Below, in pieces: positions 35,130 to 46,825 of a stretch of 64,000 nucleotides of DNA. This stretch comes from Berberis thunbergii (lineage: Eukaryota > Streptophyta > Magnoliopsida > Ranunculales > Berberidaceae), in NCBI GenBank assembly GCA_003290165.1, contig QNQO01005758.1:62001-126000 (forward strand), in the 5' to 3' direction. The first letter of the stretch is position 1. Each line of letters begins with the position of its first letter. The notes beneath the pieces were generated by a model that worked only from the letters and a program-made list of their open reading frames with translations, was not told the origin of the DNA and ran no database searches. A program made the position numbers and the translations under genes.

Positions 35130-35160
35130 ATTATGATAAATAAAAAATCCAAATGGGCAC

Positions 35161-35727
35161 TGATGCAGTCGTTTTCCACTCCTTGCTTTGACCTAGTCCC
35201 GCTGACCTGCACAAGTAACGCATGTGAGCCACAGACCACCGTTGTGGTGGCCGATGGCACTCTGATGATAAAGTCATATAGAGATCTGTAGAAGGCGTAA
35301 TGCTGTAAACAGGGAATTTGCAGTGTACCTTATCTTACCAACCTCATGTCTTATTTGCAAGAGTCCTGGTTCTACCAGACCATCGAATGCGTAGTTTAGG
35401 AAGGAAATATTCACGAAGATCCTTCTCTAATGAGGATTCTTTTGTAGGAGGGAAGTTCTTTGTTATCCATGTACTCCTAGATACGCAAGAGATAGTTCCC
35501 AATCCAAAATCAATTTGTAGAAGGGAGTTTCCCAGTGCGAAATGTATTCTGGTATTTGCTTCCTAGTTGGAATCAAAGAGCTGATGTAGTTGCCCATCTG
35601 AAGCTGATCATCGAGACACTTGCCTTACTAGGACTTATGGGTATTGAGGATAGTTGCGATACGTGTGGGCCTAGCAAGTAGTAACACATGTATGGCTTAG
35701 GGATGTGGTCGTTTTTATGCATCATCA
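35161..35727 (-). repeat. 3' LTR of the Tat element
   Basis: It is colinear with 51726-53018: TGATGCARTCGTTTTC, GTGAGCCACAGACCAC, GGCGTAATG and TCATGTCTTATTT blocks are shared. It lacks about 110 bases present in the other copy near its GTTG.RA..CRTGTGGGCC block. Many substitutions separate the two LTRs, so the insertion is old. Confidence 0.8.
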
Positions 35728-35742
35728 ACTACTCCCCCCGAG
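35728..35742 (-). other. polypurine tract of the Tat element
   Basis: The minus strand reads CTCGGGGGGAGTAGT immediately before the left LTR. This is the plus-strand primer position for a minus-strand element. Confidence 0.7.
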
Positions 35743-35997
35743 TTAGTGGGTCGTCACATCAGTTCGCTAAGTCATCTCTTGAAAAGATACACAGCTCATG
35801 ATGATGATTGAGTCTGAATCGTTGTTTGAGCCGCGCGCTGCATTAATTAAGCATGCGTTGGTTTAGTGGATAAAAAGGCGGGAATATGATCCATATTTAG
35901 GTCATCCGTAGAGTAGAGTCTGAATCTTATATTTTTCTTGCTTTTGAAGCTACTATTCTATTCGTCTTCTGATTAGAAAAGATTGTTTATCTTCTTC

Positions 35998-38090
35998 ATG
36001 GCTCAGCAAAATCTTCTTGATGACGTAGCCTTGGCAAGGGCCTGGAGCTTTTTGAAAACAGGTTGCTTTCTAACTCTGGCATTGTTGAAATCCGTACAAA
36101 GTTTGGGGTCCCTGAAGACCTACCATTGTATGTCTTGAAGGGTGACCATACGCCAATGTCGCCACCGGTGAGGTTCGCCTGTTTGCATCCTGAGATGCTT
36201 CAAACTGGAGTGTTCTTGCCCATTCTAGACATGATCTGGGAATTATTGGATCTTCTGGGGATTCCTCCGGCCCAATTGGGGCCTAATGGATATAGGATCA
36301 TCCTTCTCATCCTGATTAGGGCGAAGGAGGTTGGCATCAGCGTGACTTCGCAAGTATTCCAATGGCTGACTTCCCATCTGCTGAAGGGTAACGCCATCTG
36401 TAAGATGACATCACTGACCTATTTCGTGAATATGCCCGATGATTTCAAGTTCTGGTAGAAGTATTACTTCTTAACCCGTACAGATTCGAAGTATTTCCGG
36501 TGCAAGGGTCGTCCGCTCAAGCGAGAGTTCAGGTCACTTCGTAAGTTCATTTTTTCTTTTGACTTTGGTATGCTTGATTGCAGGCTAGCTAATTGTTGCT
36601 CGCGTTTCTTTGCAGGAAGGTTTTCCACTACTCTTCTTACCCTAGAGGAGCAAAACACTATGGAGACGTTCTGCAGCTTGTCAATGAAGAACATGGTGGA
36701 CGTCATAGGCGTTCCCAACTTCATCCACAGTGGGTTGTGGGACAACTGGCACATGGCCCCCACTATTTACCGAGTGCCGCGAGTTAAATTGGAAGATGAG
36801 GCTTCTAGGAAGAGGAAGGTTGTTGGGGCCAAAGCTTCCCTTTTGTCTAACGTGAATGAGTTGTCTAAAATGCTTCCCTCATTTGTGAGTTTGAAAAGGT
36901 CCCATGTCAGGACTGGGTTGCCTTCAACACGACCCGCTCTAGTGGGAGAAGTATGCGAGTCTGATTGGCCTATCTGGGCGGAGACTGATGTGGTCAGCTG
37001 GGATATAGAATACCTGTAGTTTGCAGGGGTTGATGACAGGTTGAATCTCAGTGATGCGTGGGTCGAAGCTTTGAATGTGCATCTAGTGCGGGTTGCAATG
37101 GCGGCTTCTGCTGGTGCTAATTAATGCTGGACTGTTCAGTAGAAGGCTTATGTGAAGATCCACCTGAGGTTGTAGAATTCGATCGTTCCATTGGCGCACC
37201 ATCTAAAAGTGGTTGTGGCACGGGCCAAGTTTTATATAGTCTGCGTTGTTCACTTTCTTGTTCCAGGGCACAACTAGAAGTGTTGGAAGGTCTTTTGGAT
37301 AATTCAATTCCTCCTCTTCATCCAGACATTGTCGAGTCGTCTTGCACTAAAAGGTCGGTTGTTCGTGACAAGAGAAAGATCATAGAGGAGTGCTTGGGAA
37401 AAGTGACAACTGTAAAGGGCGGTGCCGGCGTAATTCCTGATCCAGGAAGGCTTCATCCTGATGCGTGGATAAGCATGTTTGCACCAGACTTTGTAAGGAT
37501 TGGCTCTCAAGTCTGGCACCAAGAGGTTGATGTGGAGTATGCTTCGAGAAAACATATAAGCAAGAGTCACGACTGGTTGATGGATTGCGTTCCGAAGCCC
37601 GATAAGGATACATTGGAAGGGTGTATGGATAAGGGTTTAAAGTGCCTTATGCTGGGTATGTCTCACTTGAGCCAGGTGGCCATTGCTGGGACGAAAGTCG
37701 AGGTGGTTCGTGAGAGGGTATACACCATGGAGCGTGTCTTCTCGCACATGCAGGCGTTGTATTCTGATGCGTTCCATGAAATTGAGTGGTTGTAGAAGCA
37801 TGCAAGGATAAGAGGCTGGATCAGTCAACCGTGGCCGCTAAGATTCAGAGGGCTCGTTTGGAGGCCTTTGAGCGCGATCTGGCAAAGGCGGTGTTAGAGA
37901 AATATGAACTCAAGCTGGAGGTCAGCCGGATTCGCCGAGACATAGAGCTTGTGCAGGAGGCTGCGACTAAGGCGTGTTCTGAACTGCAGTTTTTTACTGA
38001 AAAGAATGCTAGATCGACTGGGTTGCTCAAAAGTAGGAACTGGAATCTGATGTGGAGTTCAATGCTCGAGAGGCAAGGAAGGTCGAGGAC
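35998..38090 (+). pseudogene. antisense extra gene of the Tat element, 5' part (PF04195-like), broken
   Basis: It starts MAQQNLLDDVALARAWSFL at 35998. After a one-base shift near 36052 it reads ENRLLSNSGIVEIRTKFGVP, then DLLGIPPAQLGPNGYRIILL, which resembles the plant 'putative gypsy type transposon' family (Pfam PF04195). A stop at 36456, an intron-like segment (36541-36615, GTAAGT...TTTGCAG) and an acceptor at 37266 follow. The middle part (LHPDAWISMFAPDFVRIGSQ) stays open to 37795. After another shift comes a coiled coil (RLEAFERDLAKAVLEKYELK). The gene is cut at 38090 by the inserted LTR element and resumes at 46826. Its job in Tat elements is unknown. It lies opposite to gag and just inside the 3' LTR. 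Confidence 0.65.
38086..38090. repeat. TSD AGGAC, left copy
   Basis: AGGAC immediately precedes the left LTR and recurs at 46821-46825 immediately after the right LTR. Confidence 0.9.
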
Positions 38091-40110
38091 TGATAGTCAC
38101 ATAATTATTACATAATATACCCCTTAATTTATACATGTTAGTGTTTCGATTGTTATATCTTATAGTAATTATTTCGTTTTCATATCTTTGTAGGAATTTG
38201 AGCGTAAACGATGAAATCATATTAAGGCGATGGTGTAAAGAATTGCACGTGGTGGTACAAAGTAGAGAGAACATCACAAAACCTAAACCTATAAACCAAA
38301 TCCATAAACTCAAACCTAAGCCTACCCATAAACCAAAACCTAATCCATAAACCCATAAACCAAATCCTAAGCCTAAGCCCAAACCCATATCCACCCAACA
38401 CCCCATGTTCTCCACCAACAACCACCACCATTCTCCACCCACATCCCATGTTCTATCACATGATCTCACACAATCATTCTACACCATATTCTCCCAACAT
38501 CAAGCATATTCTCCACCCACATCCCATGTTCTATCACATGATCTCCCACAATCCCATATTCTCCCACAATCATTCTATCCACCAACATCCCATGTTCTCT
38601 CCCATCTTCACCTAACATCACTTGCTCTCATCTATACATATCAATGAAAAGAATAGCAATTGGAGGAAGGAGGAGAGAAGGGAAAGAAATTAGAGACAAA
38701 TCAAAACCTTTCCTCCCTCACAAGTGATTCTCATCACAAGCCATCATTTTTCCAACTCCACCACCATTCCATACTCCTCTCCACTGTCCAAACACTGTCA
38801 CTTCACCACCACCTCCGCCGAACAGCATCAAACAGACCACGAACCACCACGTGCACCGGAGCTCGCAACCGAGCAAAAACAGCCGTGAAAACAGGAAGTT
38901 TCTTCTCCCTGTTTCTTCACTGAATTTGCAAATTGAATTGGATTTTCTTCACTTCGTTCTTCTTTGCAGGTTCTAGGATCGATTTGAGGACAAAGGAAGC
39001 CGCGAGGGGCGACGGAAGGCGGCGGAGCAGCCGCGACAGCGACGCGAAAACAGGGAGTTCGCTCCCTGTTTCTTTGTCTGTTTTTGTTGTTTCTTCAAGA
39101 GTTTCTTCACTTTGCTTGTCTTTGCAGGTTCTAGAGTCACGAGGGAGGCTGAGAGGATCGAAACCGAGCCGCGACAGGCCGAGAACCAGGCAGCGAAAGC
39201 CGTTGTCTCGCTGGAGAAGACAACCTGAAATCGCGTTTTCACTGTAGCGTACTGTAGCGCACTGTAGCAGGGCGCGAAATTTAAATGGTTTTTGGATTTT
39301 CGATATTTCCACCGCCTGTTTCGTTCTGTACCACCACAGAGAGTTTTGAGTCCTTATGTCTCGGGATTCGTGCACACCAACCCGTCGATCTGCTGTTCGC
39401 CTTCACACCACACCGAGGCATCGACAAACCAATTGGGTTTTTGTAAATTTATTTTAATTTACTTTACTGATTGTGTACTTAATTGTTAATTGCAATTTAT
39501 TTCTGAATGTTTGATAAATTGCTTTCACCTTGCATGTTCGAGTAATTTAACTTGATATGCTTGGTAGTTAGAATTACCATTTATCAATATTCAAAGCATG
39601 TGATAAAAAATATTAAGCTTAAACTTTGATTAAGTGTGCCCTAAAAAGACACTTAATACTTAGTAAGAGCATATTTGCTTGAAATAACTTGTGAATGTTT
39701 GATAGAAACATGATATAAGTCTAATTGGGTTTTAACGATCATATATTCGGTGTAAGCAAGGGATTCTCATCCCTAAAGCTTCTCGTAAATTCAGTAATTT
39801 AGATTAGATAATTTTGCTAACTCATTGGTGAGTCCAAGCCCACCAAACTCATTTCATTCCATCTCATCCCATTTTATCTATCTTTTGTTTTATTTTTCTT
39901 ATCTTTAATTTATTTCTAGTTTAGATTTAAAAATGCTGTAACCCCATTTCTCTAAATTAGTGTAGACAAAATCTAAATTTCAATTGCATTCACCTTCTTC
40001 GTGGGATCGACCCGTACTTGCCGTTGTCTACCAGCTAGGCACCGTGCACTTGCGGTTATTACAAGTGGGCTAAATTAACCTATTAATTTAGGTTAGTTAA
40101 ATCCGCATCA
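38091..40110 (+). repeat. 5' LTR of the young LARD-like element
   Basis: TGATAGTCACATAATTATTA to TTAAATCCGCATCA, 2,020 bp. From left to right it holds a CCATAAACC-rich region (38275-38400), repeated CATCCCATGTTCTATCACAT words (38440-38600), a GC-rich block with a perfect hairpin (39046-39069), three ACTGTAGCG words (39240-39270), and the CGTGGGATCGACCCGTACTT block common in Tat/Athila LTRs (39998). Open frames inside are identical in the other LTR and show no domains. Confidence 0.92.
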
Positions 40111-40116
40111 AGTTTT

Positions 40117-40134
40117 TGGCGCCGTTGCCGGGGA
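40117..40134 (+). other. primer binding site, TGGCGCCGTTGCCGGGGA
   Basis: It starts six bases after the LTR. This motif follows the LTRs of many plant Tat/Ogre-type elements and is reported as complementary to a tRNA-Arg 3' end. Confidence 0.85.
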
Positions 40135-40497
40135 AGGTTAAGGTGTAATTGAATTTAAGATTTATTTTCACTAATTAAAAAAAAAAAAAAAAAACAAAAC
40201 AAAACAAAAACAAACAAAAAAAAATTCTAAAAAAAAAAAATCAAAACAAAATTTTTATTTTTTATTTGTATTTTGTTCTTTTTACACTCATTTTGTGTTT
40301 GATTTTGCAGATCACACGCTTCTCGAGGATATTGGACGATCCTGCAAAACATCAAGCAAATTTTTATTTTTATTTTTATTTTATTTTTATTTTTTTTATT
40401 TTGTGAGGAGAGTTTTCATTTTATTTTCACCTCGTTTTACGAGTGTGTGGTGTAATAATTTTTGAGAACTTTACTATTTTTCATTTTGTTTAATCAC

Positions 40498-40525
40498 AAA
40501 AAAAAAAAAAAAAAAAAAAAAAAAA
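40498..40525. repeat. A28 tract inside the LARD-like element
   Basis: One of four long A tracts in the interior; the others are near 40170-40195, 41551-41574 and 43163-43196. Repeated A tracts in one orientation are unusual inside an LTR element. Confidence 0.85.
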
Positions 40526-41573
40526 CCCAAAATTTTCTAAGTCAAAAGAAGTTATAGGGAAACAATTTTAATTGTTACCCAATAATTTTAATGATTTAGA
40601 AATCCGACTTCTAAGACCAAGACCAGTAAATTGATTTGCATGTGCTTGTGTGTTGATTAAAACGGATAAAAAAAAGTCGGATTTTTTTTGAATTGTGCTA
40701 ACTTTTTGTGCAGATTGGAATACGCACACTGTAAGTATTTCTATCACACGCAATGTATTAGCGACCAGGGTGCTTGTTGTAATTGTTTGAAATTGTATGA
40801 TTGGTTGTTAAATTTCTGTAATTGTGGATGCTAAACTTTAGTAATTCATAATAAGCAGACCCAGCTTCTAAATAGAAACTGGTGGGACTTGATATCCCCA
40901 CCTCATCACTCCAGCTGTGTGCAACCAATATCCAAACATAATTAAAATCAATTAGCAAGTTAGATAGAGCAATTTTTAGGTACGGTGTTCATAGGACAAC
41001 TAAGACCAAGGTGAATCCAATAATTTTTGTGTTGACCTAAGCTAAAAGTGACGATGGGTTTAATCATTCAATGAACTCCGAGAGGCCACTGCCACAAGGG
41101 TAATTCACCCGGTACGCTGAGTCATAAGTAAGCTACGATCCACAAGAAGAATTGGTGTAACCAACAGTTTTTGGTTAGGAACACAAGCCTCAAGTGTGCA
41201 TTTAACATCACATCGTTCTCACATCTATTGGCTTACAGAGCGGTAGCACAAGGAAGTACTTAATTGGACCATTGTGACCTCCTTCTCTTGTGCGATAATC
41301 CGGTTTCTTTGAAACAAAACTCTAGCCTACTGATTTTGAACTTTGCGGTGTAAAGTGTACACTCTTAAGATCAACTTGTAGCACCCATTATTCTATCATA
41401 AAGATTACATAAGAAATAATTGTCCCCCAAAGATAAAAAGATAATTGATCTCAAAAACGTTTATTGCTTAGGGCGGCATGTTTCTTGTGCATTTATTGGT
41501 TGCTGATTACGTGTGAGTCTGTGCATATTTTGTTTAGAGTTAGTGATTTTAAAAAAAAAAAAAAAAAAAAAAA

Positions 41574-42797
41574 ATGACCACAAGGGATTATCCAGCCTAT
41601 TTTTCCGAGCAAGTCAATTCATTTTATGACATGCGACGACCTGAGTATGATCCATATTATTACCCAGGTCTAGCTTATCATTCTGACTTCTCATGGGCTC
41701 ATGGTCAGTACCATGAAGGTTCTCTAGACACTCCTCAGACTCCTCAAGCTTTCATTCCTGATAATGAGTTAGAGGATATAATGAAAATTTTTATGCAGCG
41801 AACAGGAGAAATACTTGTGCAAAATTCTCATGAAATCACAGAATTGAAAACTATTTTTCAACAAAACTCTCAAGCTATCCGGAAACTTGAGATGACTGTG
41901 AGTCAGATAGTTGAGTCACTTCCTGAGATAGAGTCAGATAAATTCCCTAGTGACTCATTTATTGATGAACCTGTCAATTCTGAGACACTACAGACATCTC
42001 CTTCTCATGTTGACTCATGCCTCTCTAGTGACTCATGCCTTGTATCAACCTGTGACCATTCTTTAGAGTCTCCTCTTGACTGTTTAGAGGCTTGTTTGAC
42101 TCAATTTAGTTTAGACTTTGATGTTGATGATTCCATTAGGGAAGTCAATGATTTGCTTAACTCAGTCCCCATTGTGGATCCTAGTTATAAATGGCAGTCT
42201 AAAGTGAAGCCTCTTCCACTCAGTGAGTCAAAACTAGCCCCATCAGTTGAGCCACCTGAGCTTAACCTTAAACAATTACCTGACACCCTCAGGTATGCAT
42301 GTTCAGGTGATGAGTTGTCTAGACCAGTATCTCTATATGATTCATGTGATGAGCCTGTACCACCTGATATATCTATCGTCTCATCTACTTGCATCATATT
42401 CCCATTTGCTAAGGCTACTTTCACTGATCCCTTGTGTTGTAGTGAGGATTTCAGTTTTCACCATTCTGCTGTGAAAATTATCCAATCTTTTGATTTGGAA
42501 CCATACATAGGATGTTCCCTTTTTGGAGCACGTAAAGATCATTTGTTGTGTATGACTACTGGTCACTTTTGGAATGTCCTAGCGTGTTTGGTGCCCAATG
42601 TGATTGCTATATTTGGGTGGACTGATCCTCAACTGTTCAGGTTGTTGATATACGACCATGGACTAAGTGTTTGTCATATTCTTCCTCTACACTTTTTGAT
42701 AGACCATTTTTTAGGAAGAATATTTGTCGGGCTGATGACGGTAAACCAAGCGCTCCTAGGAGGCAGCCTAGCTTTAGTTGTGTGTCTTTCCTGTTAG
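41574..42797 (+). CDS. 407-codon Gag-linker-like protein of the LARD-like element
   Basis: This is the only long frame of the young element. It starts at ATG directly after a 24-base A tract. Residues 1-60 are rich in Tyr, Pro and Asp (RRPEYDPYYYPGLAYHSDF). Residues 65-117 are predicted coiled coil (LEDIMKIFMQRTGEILVQNS onward) ending LEMTVSQIVESLPEIESDKF and PSDSF. That resembles the segment after the zinc knuckle in Athila/Tat Gag, where a QIGQLA-type helix precedes TFPSQ. Residues 120-260 are Ser/Asp/Glu-rich and acidic; the C-terminal third is hydrophobic (LLIYDHGLSVCHILPLHFLI). There is no capsid core, zinc knuckle or enzyme motif. It may be a rearranged remnant kept open because the copy is young, or a protein the element uses. 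Confidence 0.65.
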   Translation: MTTRDYPAYFSEQVNSFYDMRRPEYDPYYYPGLAYHSDFSWAHGQYHEGSLDTPQTPQAFIPDNELEDIMKIFMQRTGEILVQNSHEITELKTIFQQNSQAIRKLEMTVSQIVESLPEIESDKFPSDSFIDEPVNSETLQTSPSHVDSCLSSDSCLVSTCDHSLESPLDCLEACLTQFSLDFDVDDSIREVNDLLNSVPIVDPSYKWQSKVKPLPLSESKLAPSVEPPELNLKQLPDTLRYACSGDELSRPVSLYDSCDEPVPPDISIVSSTCIIFPFAKATFTDPLCCSEDFSFHHSAVKIIQSFDLEPYIGCSLFGARKDHLLCMTTGHFWNVLACLVPNVIAIFGWTDPQLFRLLIYDHGLSVCHILPLHFLIDHFLGRIFVGLMTVNQALLGGSLALVVCLSC

Positions 42798-43158
42798 TCT
42801 GGATTGATTTTCGAGTACCCTATTTAGTTGTGTTTCACTCATACTCGTTAGCTCCATAACAGTTTTGACTTCCAACTTGCTTTTTCTTTTTTTTGTTAGT
42901 GTCGAGTCTGCATTTTATCGATTTCTAATGAAAACTCCATGATTCTTATGTTTCTGAGCCTCATTAATGGATGACTTCTTGGAAATTGGTAAAATCTTCA
43001 CCGCGGTAATACTGTTCTAACCTCCTCTCATGTACTTATTTCATTCATTTGTCAGAATTATTTTGTTAAACATTGAGGACAATGTTTGGATTAGGTTTGG
43101 GGGTAGGGTTCATGAGTCGGTGAAATTTTCATTTTTTCGTAGTGTTTTCTTTTCTTAT

Positions 43159-43162
<4 letters not shown>

Positions 43163-43196
<34 letters not shown>
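43163..43196. repeat. A34 tract inside the LARD-like element
   Basis: It lies shortly after TTGAGGACAATGTTTGGATT and AGGTTTGGGGGTAGGG (43073-43110). That pair resembles the 3' region that follows pol in Tat elements, so the interior probably descends from a full element by deletion of pol. Confidence 0.85.
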
Positions 43197-43198
<2 letters not shown>

Positions 43199-43875
43199 CT
43201 TTTCTTTCAAGAAAACTTGGTCTTTTGAGATTATGAAAATGGATTTTAAATGTTTTATACTCAAGAAAATGCAAGCCAACTTGACATATTGGTATATCGA
43301 TAAAGACTGAAAGTTTAGTATAATCCTTAAGTTAGATCTAGTTCATAAGATTTTTCAACTCGATTATCTTTGCACCATGAGCCATGTTAGCATACTTGAA
43401 GTTGATGAGTGAAATATATACTAGAAAACCTTAGAATAATAGTGGAGACTTAACCCTGAAAGCTTTGAGCCTTTCTATTTTTCTGAGGGTTATACATAAG
43501 CTCTGATTTTTCTTGAGTCCGTATTATCTCGTTGATGATCTCATTATTCTAATTTTTCTGATCAATTGCTTTGGGAATGACATAAAAATTGAATTATTAC
43601 ACTAGAACTTCTTGGCTTATTCAATTGAGATGTCATAATACTGACCCGAACTTAGGAAATGATCTAGGCATTTTTTTTTCTTTAGACCATTAACTAGCCT
43701 TTTAACTTACCCATAACATTAACTTTTTGTAGCCTTTTGAGCCATAGATTAACCTTTTATTTGTTAACCCATTAACCTTTACCCAATTTTTCTGGGAATG
43801 TGTACGGATGAATATACTTGGTGTAAAAAGGGCATGAAAGAGCAAAATATGAGATATTTCATAAATCCTCTATAG

Positions 43876-43950
43876 AAGAAAGAAAAAGAAAGAAAGAAAG
43901 AAAAAGAAAAAGAAAAAGAAAGAAAAGAAAGCAGAAGAAGAATGTGAATG
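43876..43950. repeat. GAAA-rich polypurine low-complexity tract
   Basis: About 75 bases of GAAAGAAAGAAAAAGA-type repeats, purine only, within the LARD-like interior. Confidence 0.8.
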
Positions 43951-44785
43951 AGGATAAAGATGTGAGAATGAAGAAAAAAATTGATGATGCGCAACATTGA
44001 TTTATTCTTGACAGCCCTAATTGTTCGTATAATGGGTGTATACATTCCTAGAAATCTTTGTTAGAATCCTTTGACATTCCTTTAACCAAGCCTCATTACA
44101 ACCCAACAAAGTCCTAGATGATCTTAGGTAAAGGTTGGTTCTGTAGATGTGGAGATTTAATAACCAAGACCTATGGTGTTTGATTCAACATTCCCAAAAG
44201 TAATTGATATTCCTGTCCATGAGATCATGTTCATTCCATTCTTGAAAAGTCCGTTCTTCATATTACTATATGTGAGATGATTGTTTTCCATTATTTACTC
44301 TTTTCCTCACATATAAACTGAGTGAATTACCAAATCTCTGAGTGCTTTATTGTGAGTGACATGAGAGGTTTGAAGTCAAAACAAACTTTCTACAGGAGAT
44401 TTAGTCATTGTTTTACTCTGAAATGAAAAGTTATGTTGATAGTGCTATCCACACACACACATTGAGTTGAGGATGATTATGAAATTTTTCTAACCTTTGG
44501 AGAATATTAAATTATTTGGAGATTTGTTGATACACTAAAATGACACGGTTGGTTTCCTGCATTTCTTGAAGTTTTAAAATGAACACTGTTTGACCAAGTT
44601 TTGTTGAGTCAGTAATGTTTGTGGGTAACATTTCTGGAAACCCTCACGAGACTATAACTCGTCCACTAGAGGTAATCTAGGGGTTTAAAGCCTTGTTGCA
44701 CGTTAAGGTAAGTGCAACCGATGATTCCTGCGAAAGTGAGTTAGGATTTTCTTTTTATTGTTTTGCTCGAGGACTAGCAAAATAT

Positions 44786-44800
44786 AGGTTTGGGGGTATT
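44786..44800 (+). other. polypurine tract of the LARD-like element
   Basis: AGGTTTGGGGGTATT touches the 3' LTR, and CTCGAGGACTAGCAAAA lies just upstream. Both are typical of the 3' end of Tat/Athila-type elements. Confidence 0.8.
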
Positions 44801-46820
44801 TGATAGTCACATAATTATTACATAATATACCCCTTAATTTATACATGTTAGTGTTTCGATTGTTATATCTTATAGTAATTATTTCGTTTTCATATCTTTG
44901 TAGGAATTTGAGCGTAAACGATGAAATCATATTAAGGCGATGGTGTAAAGAATTGCACGTGGTGGTACAAAGTAGAGAGAACATCACAAAACCTAAACCT
45001 ATAAACCAAATCCATAAACTCAAACCTAAGCCTACCCATAAACCAAAACCTAATCCATAAACCCATAAACCAAATCCTAAGCCTAAGCCCAAACCCATAT
45101 CCACCCAACACCCCATGTTCTCCACCAACAACCACCACCATTCTCCACCCACATCCCATGTTCTATCACATGATCTCACACAATCATTCTACACCATATT
45201 CTCCCAACATCAAGCATATTCTCCACCCACATCCCATGTTCTATCACATGATCTCCCACAATCCCATATTCTCCCACAATCATTCTATCCACCAACATCC
45301 CATGTTCTCTCCCATCTTCACCTAACATCACTTGCTCTCATCTATACATATCAATGAAAAGAATAGCAATTGGAGGAAGGAGGAGAGAAGGGAAAGAAAT
45401 TAGAGACAAATCAAAACCTTTCCTCCCTCACAAGTGATTCTCATCACAAGCCATCATTTTTCCAACTCCACCACCATTCCATACTCCTCTCCACTGTCCA
45501 AACACTGTCACTTCACCACCACCTCCGCCGAACAGCATCAAACAGACCACGAACCACCACGTGCACCGGAGCTCGCAACCGAGCAAAAACAGCCGTGAAA
45601 ACAGGAAGTTTCTTCTCCCTGTTTCTTCACTGAATTTGCAAATTGAATTGGATTTTCTTCACTTCGTTCTTCTTTGCAGGTTCTAGGATCGATTTGAGGA
45701 CAAAGGAAGCCGCGAGGGGCGACGGAAGGCGGCGGAGCAGCCGCGACAGCGACGCGAAAACAGGGAGTTCGCTCCCTGTTTCTTTGTCTGTTTTTGTTGT
45801 TTCTTCAAGAGTTTCTTCACTTTGCTTGTCTTTGCAGGTTCTAGAGTCACGAGGGAGGCTGAGAGGATCGAAACCGAGCCGCGACAGGCCGAGAACCAGG
45901 CAGCGAAAGCCGTTGTCTCGCTGGAGAAGACAACCTGAAATCGCGTTTTCACTGTAGCGTACTGTAGCGCACTGTAGCAGGGCGCGAAATTTAAATGGTT
46001 TTTGGATTTTCGATATTTCCACCGCCTGTTTCGTTCTGTACCACCACAGAGAGTTTTGAGTCCTTATGTCTCGGGATTCGTGCACACCAACCCGTCGATC
46101 TGCTGTTCGCCTTCACACCACACCGAGGCATCGACAAACCAATTGGGTTTTTGTAAATTTATTTTAATTTACTTTACTGATTGTGTACTTAATTGTTAAT
46201 TGCAATTTATTTCTGAATGTTTGATAAATTGCTTTCACCTTGCATGTTCGAGTAATTTAACTTGATATGCTTGGTAGTTAGAATTACCATTTATCAATAT
46301 TCAAAGCATGTGATAAAAAATATTAAGCTTAAACTTTGATTAAGTGTGCCCTAAAAAGACACTTAATACTTAGTAAGAGCATATTTGCTTGAAATAACTT
46401 GTGAATGTTTGATAGAAACATGATATAAGTCTAATTGGGTTTTAACGATCATATATTCGGTGTAAGCAAGGGATTCTCATCCCTAAAGCTTCTCGTAAAT
46501 TCAGTAATTTAGATTAGATAATTTTGCTAACTCATTGGTGAGTCCAAGCCCACCAAACTCATTTCATTCCATCTCATCCCATTTTATCTATCTTTTGTTT
46601 TATTTTTCTTATCTTTAATTTATTTCTAGTTTAGATTTAAAAATGCTGTAACCCCATTTCTCTAAATTAGTGTAGACAAAATCTAAATTTCAATTGCATT
46701 CACCTTCTTCGTGGGATCGACCCGTACTTGCCGTTGTCTACCAGCTAGGCACCGTGCACTTGCGGTTATTACAAGTGGGCTAAATTAACCTATTAATTTA
46801 GGTTAGTTAAATCCGCATCA
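44801..46820 (+). repeat. 3' LTR of the young LARD-like element
   Basis: Same length as the 5' LTR (2,020 bp) and constant offset of 6,710 from it; no mismatch seen on reading. It is followed by TSD AGGAC. Confidence 0.92.
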
Positions 46821-46825
46821 AGGAC
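46821..46825. repeat. TSD AGGAC, right copy
   Basis: Second copy of the 5-bp target-site duplication. The interrupted frame of the outer gene resumes directly after it. Confidence 0.9.

Larger units (their letters stand above)
38091..46820 (+). mobile_element. young non-autonomous LTR retrotransposon (LARD-like)
   Basis: An 8,730-bp element with 2,020-bp LTRs, a perfect 5-bp TSD (AGGAC), a primer binding site and a polypurine tract. It sits inside the coiled-coil part of the older Tat element's antisense gene. The 4.7-kb interior has one ORF (41574-42797) and otherwise long A tracts and AT-rich DNA; there is no protease, RT, RNase H or integrase. Reading the two LTRs line by line I found no difference, so insertion is very recent on an evolutionary scale. 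PBS and PPT types point to Tat/Ogre-like Ty3/gypsy parents that would supply the enzymes. Confidence 0.9.

Noticed and set aside
38276..38400. Telomere-like CCTAAACC words
   Set aside because: Irregular spacing and mixed words (CCATAAACC, CCTAAGCC); not the plant telomere repeat CCCTAAA in tandem.
38222..38469. Gly/Leu/Trp-rich minus-strand frames in the young LTR (also 44932-45179)
   Set aside because: Translation of a CCATAAACC-type simple repeat; present identically in both LTRs, so part of the LTR and not a gene.
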